DNA of 26,450 nt from a virus: positions 1 through 26,450 of IMG/VR virus record IMGVR_UViG_3300008107_000333. The stretch is one strand, 5' to 3'. Below the pieces are notes generated by a model, which was not told where the DNA came from, made no database searches, and worked only from the letters and a program-made list of their open reading frames with translations. This document shows positions 7,028-15,910 of this stretch, in pieces (position 1 is the stretch's first letter; each line of letters opens with the position of its first letter). The position numbers and the translations under genes were made by a program.

Positions 7028-7872
7028 TGGCACGGATTGGGGCATTTGATCGACATCTAGAACCGTTAGCTTGGTGGGAAGTAGAACTGCTTCCTGCGGG
7101 TTGGTACGTCGATGAATTGCTCGTCGAGCCAGCGGCTGGTGGTGTTACAGGAACGGTAACACGCACGTTGGATGCGGCAACTTTGTCCTCGTCGGGCACG
7201 TTGGCAAGTGGGTTGACTGGTACGGTATCAGTTACGTTAGCCGATGCCACATTGTCTGGAACTGGTACAGTTTCAGCCGGTGCTTCTGGTACAGTATCTC
7301 GCACATTAGATGCAACGCTATCATCGTCGGGTACGGTTGCTGCCGGTGCGTCTGGAACAGTATCTCGCACGCTGGACAACGCAACACTATCCTCCACAGG
7401 TGGTGCGGCTGGCTCAGTAACAGGTTCAGTTTCGGCAACCCTGGCGGCTGCTACTTGCTCGTCATCTGGTACGCTTGCGGCTGGTCTAAGTGGTAGCGTC
7501 ATAAGAACACTGGATGCCGTTACTTCTTCAGCAACTGGCACAGTAACCAACGGTGCATCAGGTAGCGTCACACGAACCCTTGCGAACGCTACGCTAGCTT
7601 CAGGTGGTTCGTTAAGTGCCGGGCTAACGGCACAAGTAAACCGAGCACTAGAGTCGTGCGTTGTCTCCGCATCTGGTACGCTGGCAAGTGGGTTGACTGG
7701 TACGCTATCGGTTCAGCTTGCATCAGCTACACTGCAAAGCGGAAACATAGCAGTAGGTGGCTTGCGTATCAAAGTCGGCGGCGAGTGGAAGAATGCAAAT
7801 GCGTTTGTCAAAGTCACAGGCAGTTGGAAGAACGCAACACCTTTTGTTAAAGTCAGCGGGGTTTGGAAGTAA
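7027..7872 (+). CDS. Repeat-containing fibre protein with W-K C-terminal motifs
   Basis: A 281-residue protein. Residues 1-41 form a Trp-rich head (PLAWWEVELLPAGWYVDELLV). Residues 42-245 hold eight full units and one partial unit of about 23 residues with the pattern G-T-V-S-R-T-L-D-x-A-T-L-S-S-S-G-T-L-A-A-G-L-S, likely a stack of beta strands forming a shaft. The last 36 residues contain three short copies of V-x-V-x-G-x-W-K, a C-terminus common in phage tail proteins. It shares one base with the preceding stop. A fibre shaft is the best guess. Cysteine appears in only two units. No enzyme motifs are seen. Confidence 0.7.
   Translation: MARIGAFDRHLEPLAWWEVELLPAGWYVDELLVEPAAGGVTGTVTRTLDAATLSSSGTLASGLTGTVSVTLADATLSGTGTVSAGASGTVSRTLDATLSSSGTVAAGASGTVSRTLDNATLSSTGGAAGSVTGSVSATLAAATCSSSGTLAAGLSGSVIRTLDAVTSSATGTVTNGASGSVTRTLANATLASGGSLSAGLTAQVNRALESCVVSASGTLASGLTGTLSVQLASATLQSGNIAVGGLRIKVGGEWKNANAFVKVTGSWKNATPFVKVSGVWK
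7150..7761 (+). repeat. Tandem 69-bp coding repeat, eight full units plus one partial
   Basis: The coding sequence of the repeat protein contains units of 23 codons; the third is 22. Units are diverged at DNA level except for 23 identical bases shared by the end of unit 1 (7202-7224) and unit 8 (7682-7704), starting TGGCAAGTGGGTTGACTGG. The retained identity across 480 bp suggests recent recombination or gene conversion between outer units. Confidence 0.85.
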
Positions 7873-7875
7873 ACT

Positions 7876-8541
7876 ATGGCAATCGTAACCTACACCAACT
7901 CAAATCCTGGCACGATAGTAGATTGCTTTCCTGTCGCTGGCTCGCTCGCGAATTGGTTGACGCAAAAGGTAAGACTCACCGAAGGCACTGCACCAGATAC
8001 AGGACGCTGGACGGGTGATTTGTTCGCAGGCAACTGGGCAGTGTTTGAAGGTGGTACAACTCCAAGCAGTTTCTCGGCTAGCGTGGGTACGTTCTTTGTC
8101 GAAGCTATTTCGGATAGCCAAATCACGCTCTTGGACCCTGCTTGCGGTGAAGGTGTCAACCTGTCACATACGAGTCTCGTCAGGGACTTTACGATATTCC
8201 AAGGCGCTTACTGGGAGTCGGTGCCTATCTCGTTTGTCGATACGGCTGGCGTCTATATCGATTTAAGCCAAATCGTGTTTCGCGGGCAAGCACGAAGGGA
8301 CTTAGGTCCGTCCACTGGGATAGCTTACTCGTTCACGTTTACTGTTTCGATTGCAGACCCGAACAAGCATACTGTGACGGTCTCTCTTGCTGCGACAACG
8401 ACGGACGCTTTGACGGTCGGAAAAACGGTAAAAGATAAAGACTCGATTTTCTACTACGACTGGGAAGTGGTCGATACGCTTGGTCGTCCGCACAGATTCA
8501 TGAAGGGCAGAAATTTCATAGACAGGAACGCGACACGATGA
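7876..8541 (+). CDS. Hypothetical virion-associated protein
   Basis: A 221-residue protein that I do not recognise by family. It appears beta-rich, with aromatic strand patterns (GRWTGDLFAGNWAVFEG, AYWESVPISFVDTAGVYIDLSQIVFRGQARRD). The phrase FVDTAGVYIDLSQIVFRGQ..., followed by YSFTFTVSIADPNKHTVTVSLAATTTDAL and KDSIFYYDWEVVDTLGR, strongly resembles the small beta-domains of phage tail and baseplate upper proteins. The ATG follows the previous stop by 3 bases, and the stop overlaps the spike gene (ATGA). It may be an adaptor for the spike that follows. Confidence 0.6.
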   Translation: MAIVTYTNSNPGTIVDCFPVAGSLANWLTQKVRLTEGTAPDTGRWTGDLFAGNWAVFEGGTTPSSFSASVGTFFVEAISDSQITLLDPACGEGVNLSHTSLVRDFTIFQGAYWESVPISFVDTAGVYIDLSQIVFRGQARRDLGPSTGIAYSFTFTVSIADPNKHTVTVSLAATTTDALTVGKTVKDKDSIFYYDWEVVDTLGRPHRFMKGRNFIDRNATR

Positions 8542-10985
8542 GTTTTATCGAAGGTGAAATTACGGTTGAGTTCGGTGGTACTGTCGGACCTGCTGGGCCT
8601 GCGGGCAACGCTGTGCCGATTGCTGCTGGTACGGTGCTGGCTAATCCGAGCGGGGTGCTTGCGAATCCTGTGGGGGTGGATGCGGCTGGGATGAGGGACT
8701 TAATAGGCTTAGGATCACTTGCTAGAGTCTCAGACCGCATGGAAGTTGGATCAAACGCAGACCCTGTTAATCTTCGAGGGTTCGGATATGCGCGAGGAGA
8801 TAAAGGTCTTTGGTCAAACGGTGTTTATCCGCACGGTTCATCTGGGCAACCCGGCGTGACTTCGTTCGAAAACCCTGTCACTCGTCAAATGCTTGGAGAC
8901 GGAAGCGGCTATAGCTATGCGTTTGCAAAGAAGGTGGGTGGAGTAACAACCGACGTATGGACAATTGATGAAAACGGAAAGAACGTCCTCTCACTTACGC
9001 AACACTCAGGATATGCAACCGGATCACTTCCTGCGGCTGCATCAAACGAAGGTGGGCAAACCTACGATACGACTCTCGATGTTCCTGTTTTTTCTCAAGG
9101 AACAAGCTGGAAGCCTATCGTTAATCCATACGCAACAAGTTCTAGAGCCACAACAAACCTCAACACGTTACTAACTGCTTGGCAAGCTGACGCGGCGTGT
9201 CTGGAAATCGTTATAGATTCCCCAGTCGTCTGTAATACAAATGTGACGATATCGAAGCCAGTTCGCTTCCTGAGCGGAGGAACGATAACAGGAACCGCAA
9301 CGATTACGTTTTCAAATACGTTAGAGGCACCAAGCCACGACTTCATTTTCCAACAAACTGGTATTTCGTTTACCGGCGACGTTGTTGCTAGGATCTATCC
9401 CGAATGGTTTGGAGTGAACGGAACCACAGATAGTGCTTCATTTACGAAAGCCGTCAACGCCGCAGTGCAAAGCGGTGCCGTTTTACAGATCGACAGGGAT
9501 ATTGATCTTTCCGATTTAGCTTCGCCCATCTCCATTACTGGGTCAATACACCTAGATGGAACAGGCACAATTACGGGACCATCAACGAGCGTTGATTGCT
9601 TCGAAGTTGGAAGCACAAGCGGAGCAAAAATCACTTGCGACAATCTTTCGTTTAGCACCTTTAGTGCTGTGTTCAACTTCACGAACAACACTGCATCAAC
9701 ACCCTTCTCCTTGTCGTCTCGCTACGTCAAAACAAACAACACTGGACGTGGGCTTACTGGATCTGGAGGTGGTGTTTACTGGGATGCGGATTTTGTAATA
9801 ATCGTTGGTGCACAAATCAACAACGCTGGAAAACTTGCGGCCTCCACCAAGGCAATAGCAATCGATCTGTCGCTGCGAAATTGTCGATCTACATCGGTGA
9901 CAAATTGCACAATAACAAACGTCGGTTCAGTAAGTAACACGAATCAAGTTGGAGCTATTCAAGTAGACTTTAGCGGAACACCAGATCCTTCACAGGGTGT
10001 TACGATATCAGACAACCGTATCTACAACGTGGTTTCAGGTGGTAGTGTCGGTCAGGTGTTTGGAATTCTAGCTCTCAGTTGTCACGCTTCGATTGTTTCG
10101 AACGTAGTCGATACGGTTGTAGCTGATTCCAATTCATCGAGCCCTGAAGGTATCTACGTTAAGTGTTCGAAGTCTCTGATTAGTTCGAACATCGTGCTTG
10201 ATGTTGTTGGGTCCGAAGCAGTGATCAACATGAAGGGCGAGTTGACTGGAGATCTGAGTTCCGAGAAAAGCCTATGCACCGGAAATGCGGTGATGTTTCG
10301 GACGAACCCTGGGGCTGTGGCATCAACTGGCATTAACTTAGGGGCACCGAATATCCTGTGTTTAAATAACTATCTTATTGGGCTCAATCGAGGGATAACT
10401 GCCCTTTACAGTGCCGAGATCGTCGGAAACACGCTCGCTAACTTACGATCGATCGGAGTGGAAGTGCTTCCGGTGGTTGACAATACATTCGTTGTTGTGA
10501 AGAACAATACTTTCCGTAGCATTGGCGTAAGTGGTGCCAATTCCTGGGGCGTGTTTTACACGCTCAACGAACCTCTAACGGCTGCAATGCTTGAGGTGTC
10601 TAGCAACACTATGACGCAATTTGTTGGATCAGATCATTTTGGTTGTAGACTGTTTATGTTGTCCACTTCTGGAGGACTCGACAACCTAATTTTTGCTAAC
10701 AACATAGTAGCAAACTCCAACAACGGAATAAACGTCAACGCGGTCACTGGTGGGATAGTCAATACGATCTCTTGTGCTAATAACACAATACATGATGGAA
10801 CACCATATTCTAGTTCGGCTACTTCGGTGGCATCAACTATTCAAGGCAACACGTTAAATGGTTCGTTATGGTCTGGAAACGACAAGGGATCGGCAGTAGC
10901 TAACGCAACGGACGCGGCATCGGTAATTGCGAGGCTGAATGACTTACTGTCGCAACTTAGAACACGGAACGTGATAGCAACGTGA
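8538..10985 (+). CDS. Probable tail spike with right-handed beta-helix
   Basis: An 815-residue protein. The first 60 residues hold a short collagen-like stretch (VGPAGPAGNA) and a fibre-style adaptor (AAGTVLANPSGVLANP). Residues about 90-200 are mixed. From about residue 220 to 790 there are many spaced strands with asparagine ladders (SVTNCTITNVGSV, VTISDNRIYNVVSGG, CHASIVSNVVDTV, EIVGNTLANLRS, VVKNNTFRSIGV, LIFANNIVANSNNGINV), the signature of pectate-lyase-like beta-helices. IYPEWFGVNGTTDSASFTKAVNAA at about 288 is the usual entry to phage spike beta-helices. Spikes of this type bind and often cut host surface polysaccharide. Catalytic residues cannot be assigned from sequence alone. Confidence 0.85.
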   Translation: MSFIEGEITVEFGGTVGPAGPAGNAVPIAAGTVLANPSGVLANPVGVDAAGMRDLIGLGSLARVSDRMEVGSNADPVNLRGFGYARGDKGLWSNGVYPHGSSGQPGVTSFENPVTRQMLGDGSGYSYAFAKKVGGVTTDVWTIDENGKNVLSLTQHSGYATGSLPAAASNEGGQTYDTTLDVPVFSQGTSWKPIVNPYATSSRATTNLNTLLTAWQADAACLEIVIDSPVVCNTNVTISKPVRFLSGGTITGTATITFSNTLEAPSHDFIFQQTGISFTGDVVARIYPEWFGVNGTTDSASFTKAVNAAVQSGAVLQIDRDIDLSDLASPISITGSIHLDGTGTITGPSTSVDCFEVGSTSGAKITCDNLSFSTFSAVFNFTNNTASTPFSLSSRYVKTNNTGRGLTGSGGGVYWDADFVIIVGAQINNAGKLAASTKAIAIDLSLRNCRSTSVTNCTITNVGSVSNTNQVGAIQVDFSGTPDPSQGVTISDNRIYNVVSGGSVGQVFGILALSCHASIVSNVVDTVVADSNSSSPEGIYVKCSKSLISSNIVLDVVGSEAVINMKGELTGDLSSEKSLCTGNAVMFRTNPGAVASTGINLGAPNILCLNNYLIGLNRGITALYSAEIVGNTLANLRSIGVEVLPVVDNTFVVVKNNTFRSIGVSGANSWGVFYTLNEPLTAAMLEVSSNTMTQFVGSDHFGCRLFMLSTSGGLDNLIFANNIVANSNNGINVNAVTGGIVNTISCANNTIHDGTPYSSSATSVASTIQGNTLNGSLWSGNDKGSAVANATDAASVIARLNDLLSQLRTRNVIAT

Positions 10986-11164
10986 TGCCCCCTATGGCAA
11001 AAGGTACTATCAGCAGCACTCAAGGTCTATCGCGAGGGAACCCCCGCAACAAGACTACACACCGTCCACCAACGGGGGGTGGTGAAAATGTACAGCACAT
11101 CGAGCCAGCGACCTCCTTGCCCACTTTCGTATGTGTCCGCAAAACGGGGAGGTCAAATTTTTGA
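10982..11164 (+). CDS. Small hypothetical protein between spike and HNH genes (tentative)
   Basis: A 60-residue reading frame starting GTG at 10982 (overlap GTGA with the spike stop) and stopping at a TGA that overlaps the TTG start proposed for the HNH gene (TTGA). These two four-base overlaps match the other junctions here, which is the main argument that it is real. The product is basic and low in recognisable structure (ISSTQGLSRGNPRNKTTHRPP). The same stretch has a small hairpin (CCACC 11066-11070, GGTGG 11078-11082), and, being next to HNH and terminase, could instead be a packaging-site region. Another short frame starts at ATG 11088 after GGTGGTG. Low confidence. Confidence 0.4.
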   Translation: MMPPMAKGTISSTQGLSRGNPRNKTTHRPPTGGGENVQHIEPATSLPTFVCVRKTGRSNF

Positions 11165-11535
11165 GGTTTTGTAGGTGTGGAAAAGTTCTGAAAAACGGAG
11201 AAAGTTGCAAGGACTGTAAACCGGAAGCAAGGAAGACAAAGGAAAAAGGTTATGGATCGGATCATAGAGCAGCGAGCGAACGACACAGAAAAAACTATCC
11301 ATTGTGTGAAAGGTGCATAATGGTAGTTGGAGTCGAGGCCGCAAATATAAGCGAGCACATGCATCACATTATTGCAGTAAAAGACGATGAATCCAGGCGA
11401 ATGAACTTCGATAACTGGCTCGCTGTCTGTGTGCCGTGCCATGACATCCTGGAGGGTGATTCACTGGCAGGGTTAGAGGTTAAGCAGTGGAGCAATCAGC
11501 ACTATATTGACGCATTGAATGAAGGACTATCGTAA
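11161..11535 (+). CDS. HNH endonuclease beside terminase
   Basis: A 124-residue zinc-type HNH nuclease. The N-terminus has a zinc ribbon-like C-x-C ... C-x-x-C (FCRCGKVLKNGESCKDC). The HNH core reads LCERC, then EHMHHIIAV, then N-x-D-N-W-L-A-V-C-V-P-C-H-D, with both metal-binding CxxC pairs and the catalytic His pair present. In HK97-like phages, an HNH protein next to terminase stimulates terminase cutting at the packaging site. The TTG start at 11161 is chosen because GGGGAGG (11146-11152) sits 8 bases upstream and because it makes a TTGA overlap with the preceding frame; an ATG at 11131 has no such site. It ends in TAATG with the small terminase gene. Confidence 0.9.
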   Translation: MRFCRCGKVLKNGESCKDCKPEARKTKEKGYGSDHRAASERHRKNYPLCERCIMVVGVEAANISEHMHHIIAVKDDESRRMNFDNWLAVCVPCHDILEGDSLAGLEVKQWSNQHYIDALNEGLS

Positions 11536-12023
11536 TGGCAAGACCTAGAAAAGATCCCGCAGTATTAGAAGCGTCTGGAGCTTACGTAAAAGATCCGCAA
11601 CGCAGACCAAAGGACATGCCAAAGTATGTGCAAGGTGCACCAGACATGCCGGATATCGTTGCGGAAAACGCTAACGCAACATGGTATTGGAATTGGTGTT
11701 GCCAGGTGCTTGGTGATGCTGGAGTTTTAACAACGGCATGCGCTCCTTTACTAACCATGCACGCTTTAGACTGGGCTCAATTAATGTGGCTTTACTCGGA
11801 ATGCAAGGAAGGCAATGTAGCAACCGTTGGGGCGACAGGCGGACCTATCACTAAACCTGAAGCGACTCAGTTACACATGCACGCAAACAGATTTTTAAAA
11901 GAGCTTACCGAGTTTGGTCTTACTCCGGCTAGCAAGTCAAAGATCGTCGCGGTAGGAGGCAAAAAGGAATTTGATCCATTCGCTGAAATGCTGCTAAGGA
12001 GGATGGGACCAAAGCCAAACTAG
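11535..12023 (+). CDS. terS: Terminase small subunit (P27 family)
   Basis: A 162-residue protein of the P27-type small terminase family. It opens MARPRKDPAVLEASGAYVKDPQRRPKD, a basic DNA-contacting head typical of the family. The middle is helical (ATWYWNWCCQVLGDAGVLTTACAPLLTMHALDWAQLMWLY) and the end has the usual FLKELTEFGLTPASKSKI phrase. It recognises phage DNA and brings it to the large subunit. The ATG overlaps the HNH stop by one base, and one base separates its stop from the large terminase gene. Confidence 0.9.
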   Translation: MARPRKDPAVLEASGAYVKDPQRRPKDMPKYVQGAPDMPDIVAENANATWYWNWCCQVLGDAGVLTTACAPLLTMHALDWAQLMWLYSECKEGNVATVGATGGPITKPEATQLHMHANRFLKELTEFGLTPASKSKIVAVGGKKEFDPFAEMLLRRMGPKPN

Positions 12024-12024
12024 C

Positions 12025-13737
12025 ATGATCTGCTCTACACCAACAAAGCAACGTGTTCACAAGTACCTAGAGGATGTTCTCGACGGTTCGATCGTTGCTG
12101 GAAAGTTGGCTATTGCGGCGTGCAAGAGACATCTCGCAGACTTGGAACGAATCGGAAACGCAGATTTTCCGTACTACTTCGACGAGAACGAAGCGGACGA
12201 TATGTGTAACTTCTTTCCGATGGCATTGCGTCATTCAAAAGGTAGTAAGTTCGCTGGCCATCCGTTTCATCTGGAACCGTGGCAGTTGTTTATCGTGTGG
12301 AGTCTATACGGATGGAAACGAACCGCAGATGAGACGCGACGATTTCGGTATGCACATCTAAGCTTTGGACGCAAGAACGGAAAATCCACACTTGCGGCAG
12401 GTTTTGCGTTGATAGGTTTGGTAATGGATCGCGAGCCAGGTAGCGAAATTTACATTGCAGCAACGAAGAAGGATCAAGCCAAGTGTGTGTTCGACGAAGC
12501 TGTTCGCATGAGGACTTCTAACGAGTCCTTGAAAGGCATGGTAAAAAGCCACATAAACAGGCTTTTTGTTCCAGAAACAAACTCTTTTTGCTGCACAACT
12601 GCTAGCGATAAACCATTAGATGGACCGAATCCACACTACGTTATCTTCGACGAGCTGCACGCATGGCGCAAGCAGCATCGAAAGTATTACGACACGATGG
12701 TTACAGGTTCGGCATCTAGAACTCAGCCTCTCCAGATAGAGATCACAACATACGGAGACGATCAAAGTGAAATTTGGCTAGAGACGTTGCAGCTTTGCAA
12801 GTCTATATCACTTGGTAGCGTGGTCGATGAATCCAAATTCGTTTTTATCGCTGCGATCGATGACGAGGACGATCCGTTTAATCAAGACTGCTGGATTAAG
12901 GCTAATCCTAATCTAGGAATATCGGTTTCTTTGGACTACTTACAGCAACAAGCAACAGACGCAAAGAACAAACCAAGCTTCTACAAGACGTTTCTATCGA
13001 AGCACATGCAAAGGATCACAAGTTCTTCGCAACGTGCAATCGAAAAAGAAGTATGGGACTGTGCAAAATCGGAGTTGTCTGATTGGACCCAAGCGGATGC
13101 GATTGGCATAGGTATCGACGTTGGAGCGAGAGACGACTTTGCAGCCTATGGCACCTGCGCTAGGTTTCTGGTTGGAGAGGAAACTATTGTTGACGAGAAC
13201 GAAGGCGAAAAGGTTGTTCCGATCTATCGTTACGAAGTCAAAGCGAAAGCTTACATGGCATTCGATACCATTCGCGATTTGACTGTGGAACCATTCGCGG
13301 GTTGGATCTACAACGAGCACATGCATTCAGCACAGCAGCCGCTAATTAAGATGAGGACAGACATTCTCAACGAGATGGAAGAGTTTGGAATAACGACGGC
13401 AGCGTACGATCCTAGTAACGCAAAGCTTCTCGCAGAAGAAATAATTTCAGGTGGATTCCAGGCTGTCAGCATGGCACAAAAAGCTTATATGTTCAACGAA
13501 CCTATTCGCGAGTTTCTGCACTTGCTAAAGATTGGACGCATTAAGCACGACGGTCATCCTGTCCTGTCATGGATGGCAACCAATGCGATTATCGTTAAGG
13601 ACGCTGACGACAAGTGGCGTTTCGATAAGGGAAACTCTAATGATAAGATAGACATGATTGTGTCGGTTGTTATGGCGTTTCGTGTGTGTTGTTTAGCTCA
13701 GTCTAGGTATCTCTCAGCTCCACAGGTGTTGTTCTAA
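12025..13737 (+). CDS. terL: Terminase large subunit
   Basis: A 570-residue packaging motor. Adenine-binding entry lies at HPFHLEPWQLFIVWSLYGWK (about 79-98); Walker A-like GRKNGKST is at 115-122; Walker B VIFDELHAW with Asp209-Glu210; the coupling TTYGDD follows at about 241-246. The nuclease domain starts with GIGIDVGARDDFAA (Asp365 as first metal ligand) and includes AAYDPSNA and the late NDKIDMIVSVVMA with an acidic residue. It hydrolyses ATP to drive DNA into the prohead and cuts concatemers. The order HNH-TerS-TerL-portal-protease-capsid is the HK97 head order. It overlaps the portal start by one base. Confidence 0.96.
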   Translation: MICSTPTKQRVHKYLEDVLDGSIVAGKLAIAACKRHLADLERIGNADFPYYFDENEADDMCNFFPMALRHSKGSKFAGHPFHLEPWQLFIVWSLYGWKRTADETRRFRYAHLSFGRKNGKSTLAAGFALIGLVMDREPGSEIYIAATKKDQAKCVFDEAVRMRTSNESLKGMVKSHINRLFVPETNSFCCTTASDKPLDGPNPHYVIFDELHAWRKQHRKYYDTMVTGSASRTQPLQIEITTYGDDQSEIWLETLQLCKSISLGSVVDESKFVFIAAIDDEDDPFNQDCWIKANPNLGISVSLDYLQQQATDAKNKPSFYKTFLSKHMQRITSSSQRAIEKEVWDCAKSELSDWTQADAIGIGIDVGARDDFAAYGTCARFLVGEETIVDENEGEKVVPIYRYEVKAKAYMAFDTIRDLTVEPFAGWIYNEHMHSAQQPLIKMRTDILNEMEEFGITTAAYDPSNAKLLAEEIISGGFQAVSMAQKAYMFNEPIREFLHLLKIGRIKHDGHPVLSWMATNAIIVKDADDKWRFDKGNSNDKIDMIVSVVMAFRVCCLAQSRYLSAPQVLF

Positions 13738-15260
13738 TGGCAAATCCATTCAAGCATTTAATCGACTGGCTAGGGATAGAATACAGGGACAGAATAACCC
13801 CAAGCCAAGCTATGAGCCTTCCGCCTTTTTGGTATGGGGTGAACAAGATAACAGGCCACTGTGCAAGATTGCCGTTGTTTCTCAAAAGACAGCTTCCACG
13901 CGGCGGGCAAGACAAGCAAGAACAACACTGGGCGTATGATTTGCTTTTGACAAGGCCAAATGGATACCAGACTGCGGACACTTTCAAACAACAATTGACT
14001 GGTCACGCCATAATGTGGGGTAACGGTCGAGCTGTCATTGTCAATCGAGGTACACCATTTGCGGAGTTGATACCACTCCTTCCAGATAGAACTGGAACTG
14101 TAATGATGGATGGTGTGAAAATCCACGTTACTAAGCCGGAGAAGGAGGACAGGCTTTTGCTTTTCGAATCGGTAATGAATGATAGCCAGGGAACTATGAT
14201 GTTTCTAGATTCTGACGTTATCCATATCCAGGGTTTTGGATTTGATGGAGTCGAAGGGCTTTCGATGGTTAGCCAAATGAAAAGGACTTTAGGTATCCCA
14301 ACAGAGCAAGAATCCCACGCTTACAACCAAACGAAAAAAGGTTTCGTTGCCAAAATGATTGTAGAAGCTCCACCAGGAATGTTGACAAAGGAGGCAGACG
14401 CAAAAGAATGGATCGATGGATTCAATAAGGCAAACTCCAGCTCTGACAATGCTGGCCGTGCAGCTTTGTTGCGAAACGGAATGAAGGCAACCGCCTTATC
14501 AATGAGCAATTCCGATTCGCAGTTTTTAGAGCAACGCAGGTTTAGCCGACAGGACATAGTTTTGATGCTAGGGCTAGATGGTATGCCGGGAGACGGAGAC
14601 AGCCATAGCTATAATTCAAAAGTCATGGAGTCTCTAAATTACCTTGACACAGGACTCGCTCCTTGGTTGTGTAAATTCGAGATGCAAGTTGACGATAAAC
14701 TCTTGACGGCCAGCGAACGCCGCCGAGGTTTCTTCTCAATGTTCGACTTGTCGGAATTGCTGCGAACTGACCCAAAGACGCAAGCTGAGATCCACGCACT
14801 TCGATTAGCGAATCGAGTATTTAACGCAAATGAGTGCAGAGAGGAGCTAGGTCGCAACCCATACGTTGGTGGAGACGAGTACATCAACCCAGCAATCAGT
14901 CAATCAGATTCTGCAGCAGAGGAAAGAGCCGATACCAACGCCGTTGAGTCGCAACTAAAGCACATGGTGAGAGTTGAGTCTAAGAGAGTTATTCAGCACG
15001 CGAACGACAAGAATTTTTTATCTTGGATGGATGGATGGTACTCGGATTGGCAATCAACATTAGCGGACAAGCTAGAGGATTTAGGACTTAGCCGGGACGC
15101 AGCGGAAAAACACTGTGCGGAGTCTAAAAGACAACTAATCGAAGCCACGGAAAGCAAGCCAGATGAGTTTCGCAATACGTTGGAAAATTGCGTAAATACC
15201 TGGGAAAACAGGATTTTTTCTATCATAAACTACAAGGAAAACGAAAAATGCTTAACGTAA
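13737..15260 (+). CDS. Portal protein (HK97 type)
   Basis: A 507-residue portal protein of the HK97 family. Characteristic phrases are PPFWYGVNKITGHCARLPLFLKR (about 31-53), the clip-region segment around DLLLTRPNGYQTADTFKQQLTGHAIMWGNGRAVIVN, and FSRQDIVLMLGLDGMPGDGDSHSYNSKVMESLNYLDTGLAPWLCKFE. It forms the dodecameric ring at the head vertex through which DNA passes. The C-terminal 90 residues are charged and helical. It starts in the TAATG junction with the terminase and overlaps the protease gene by 13 bases. Confidence 0.93.
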   Translation: MANPFKHLIDWLGIEYRDRITPSQAMSLPPFWYGVNKITGHCARLPLFLKRQLPRGGQDKQEQHWAYDLLLTRPNGYQTADTFKQQLTGHAIMWGNGRAVIVNRGTPFAELIPLLPDRTGTVMMDGVKIHVTKPEKEDRLLLFESVMNDSQGTMMFLDSDVIHIQGFGFDGVEGLSMVSQMKRTLGIPTEQESHAYNQTKKGFVAKMIVEAPPGMLTKEADAKEWIDGFNKANSSSDNAGRAALLRNGMKATALSMSNSDSQFLEQRRFSRQDIVLMLGLDGMPGDGDSHSYNSKVMESLNYLDTGLAPWLCKFEMQVDDKLLTASERRRGFFSMFDLSELLRTDPKTQAEIHALRLANRVFNANECREELGRNPYVGGDEYINPAISQSDSAAEERADTNAVESQLKHMVRVESKRVIQHANDKNFLSWMDGWYSDWQSTLADKLEDLGLSRDAAEKHCAESKRQLIEATESKPDEFRNTLENCVNTWENRIFSIINYKENEKCLT

Positions 15261-15877
15261 ATCAAAAAACCGGCGAGATATTTCTTTATGGTACTGTTGG
15301 TGCTGGTTGGTTTGAGGATTCGTTTTCCTCGGTGGAGTTTGTGCAGGCACTTGCATCAATCGGGGACAAAAAGGCGATTATCAGGATCAACTCACCCGGA
15401 GGTGTCGCAGATGAAGGCATTGCAATTTACAACGCAATTAAGCGACACAAAGCTGGGGCCGAAACACACGTTGACGCATTGGCAGCTAGCGCCGCTAGCG
15501 TAATTGCGTTAGCTGGTGATACCAGAACGACGGCATCTGGTGCAAGGTGGATGATACACCGAGCTTTGACGCTGGATATCGGCAATGCTACGCAACTTCG
15601 CAAGACTGCCGACACGCTAGAAACATACGACAAGTCGCTCGTTGAAATTTATTCGCAGTACCTAAAAGGCGTGACTGACGTTATGGAGTTGCTAGAGGCT
15701 GAAACGTGGTACACAGGACCAGAAGCGTTGGCGGCTGGACTTTCTACAGCATCTGGTGGAACAACCAATGCAAAGCCGACTGTAGCTAGCTGGTTCAAGA
15801 ATCCACCAGCAGCATTGGTACAACAATCAAGACGGTCTCACGGTGCATATGCACGAGCAAGACTTTCCGCTATTTGA
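15248..15877 (+). CDS. ClpP-like prohead protease
   Basis: A 209-residue Clp-type serine protease. The NSPGG motif is at 48-52, the nucleophile is probably Ser81 in ALAASAASVIALAG (aligned to the AASMG serine of ClpP), and His104 is in RWMIHRA. The third residue of the triad cannot be assigned with confidence. Phages with this arrangement use the protease to trim the capsid protein and internal proteins in the prohead. The ATG at 15248 is chosen over an upstream in-frame start at 15188 because it gives the family's usual N-terminus (VNQKTGEIFLYG) and because GGAA lies at 15235-15238. The stop codon TGA is part of the -35 box of the promoter that follows. Confidence 0.92.
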   Translation: MLNVNQKTGEIFLYGTVGAGWFEDSFSSVEFVQALASIGDKKAIIRINSPGGVADEGIAIYNAIKRHKAGAETHVDALAASAASVIALAGDTRTTASGARWMIHRALTLDIGNATQLRKTADTLETYDKSLVEIYSQYLKGVTDVMELLEAETWYTGPEALAAGLSTASGGTTNAKPTVASWFKNPPAALVQQSRRSHGAYARARLSAI

Positions 15878-15903
15878 CAATCGACACAGATACGGTATAC
15901 AAT
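15874..15903 (+). promoter_or_regulatory. Predicted sigma70-type promoter for the capsid operon
   Basis: A perfect -35 box TTGACA (15874-15879) is followed after 16 bases by TATACA (15896-15901), or after 18 bases by TACAAT (15898-15903). The -35 overlaps the protease stop. The 11-mer GATACGGTATA (15889-15899) recurs at the second promoter near 26356, also overlapping its -10. Transcription would begin around 15908-15910, right before a hairpin. It separates capsid and tail genes from the terminase-portal genes for higher expression. Confidence 0.7.
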
Positions 15904-15910
15904 AAAAAAA

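Noticed and set aside
6873-7571. 232-codon minus-strand frame with repeated VTVPV motifs
   Set aside because: It is the complement of the 69-bp coding repeats of the + strand fibre gene.
7150-7761. CRISPR-like or other non-coding repeat array
   Set aside because: The period is 69 bp without spacers, in frame, and codes for a regular protein repeat.
8538-8640. Collagen-like fibre protein
   Set aside because: Only two or three G-x-y triplets (VGPAGPAGNA) are present at the N-terminus of a beta-helix spike, so it is a short linker rather than a collagen domain.
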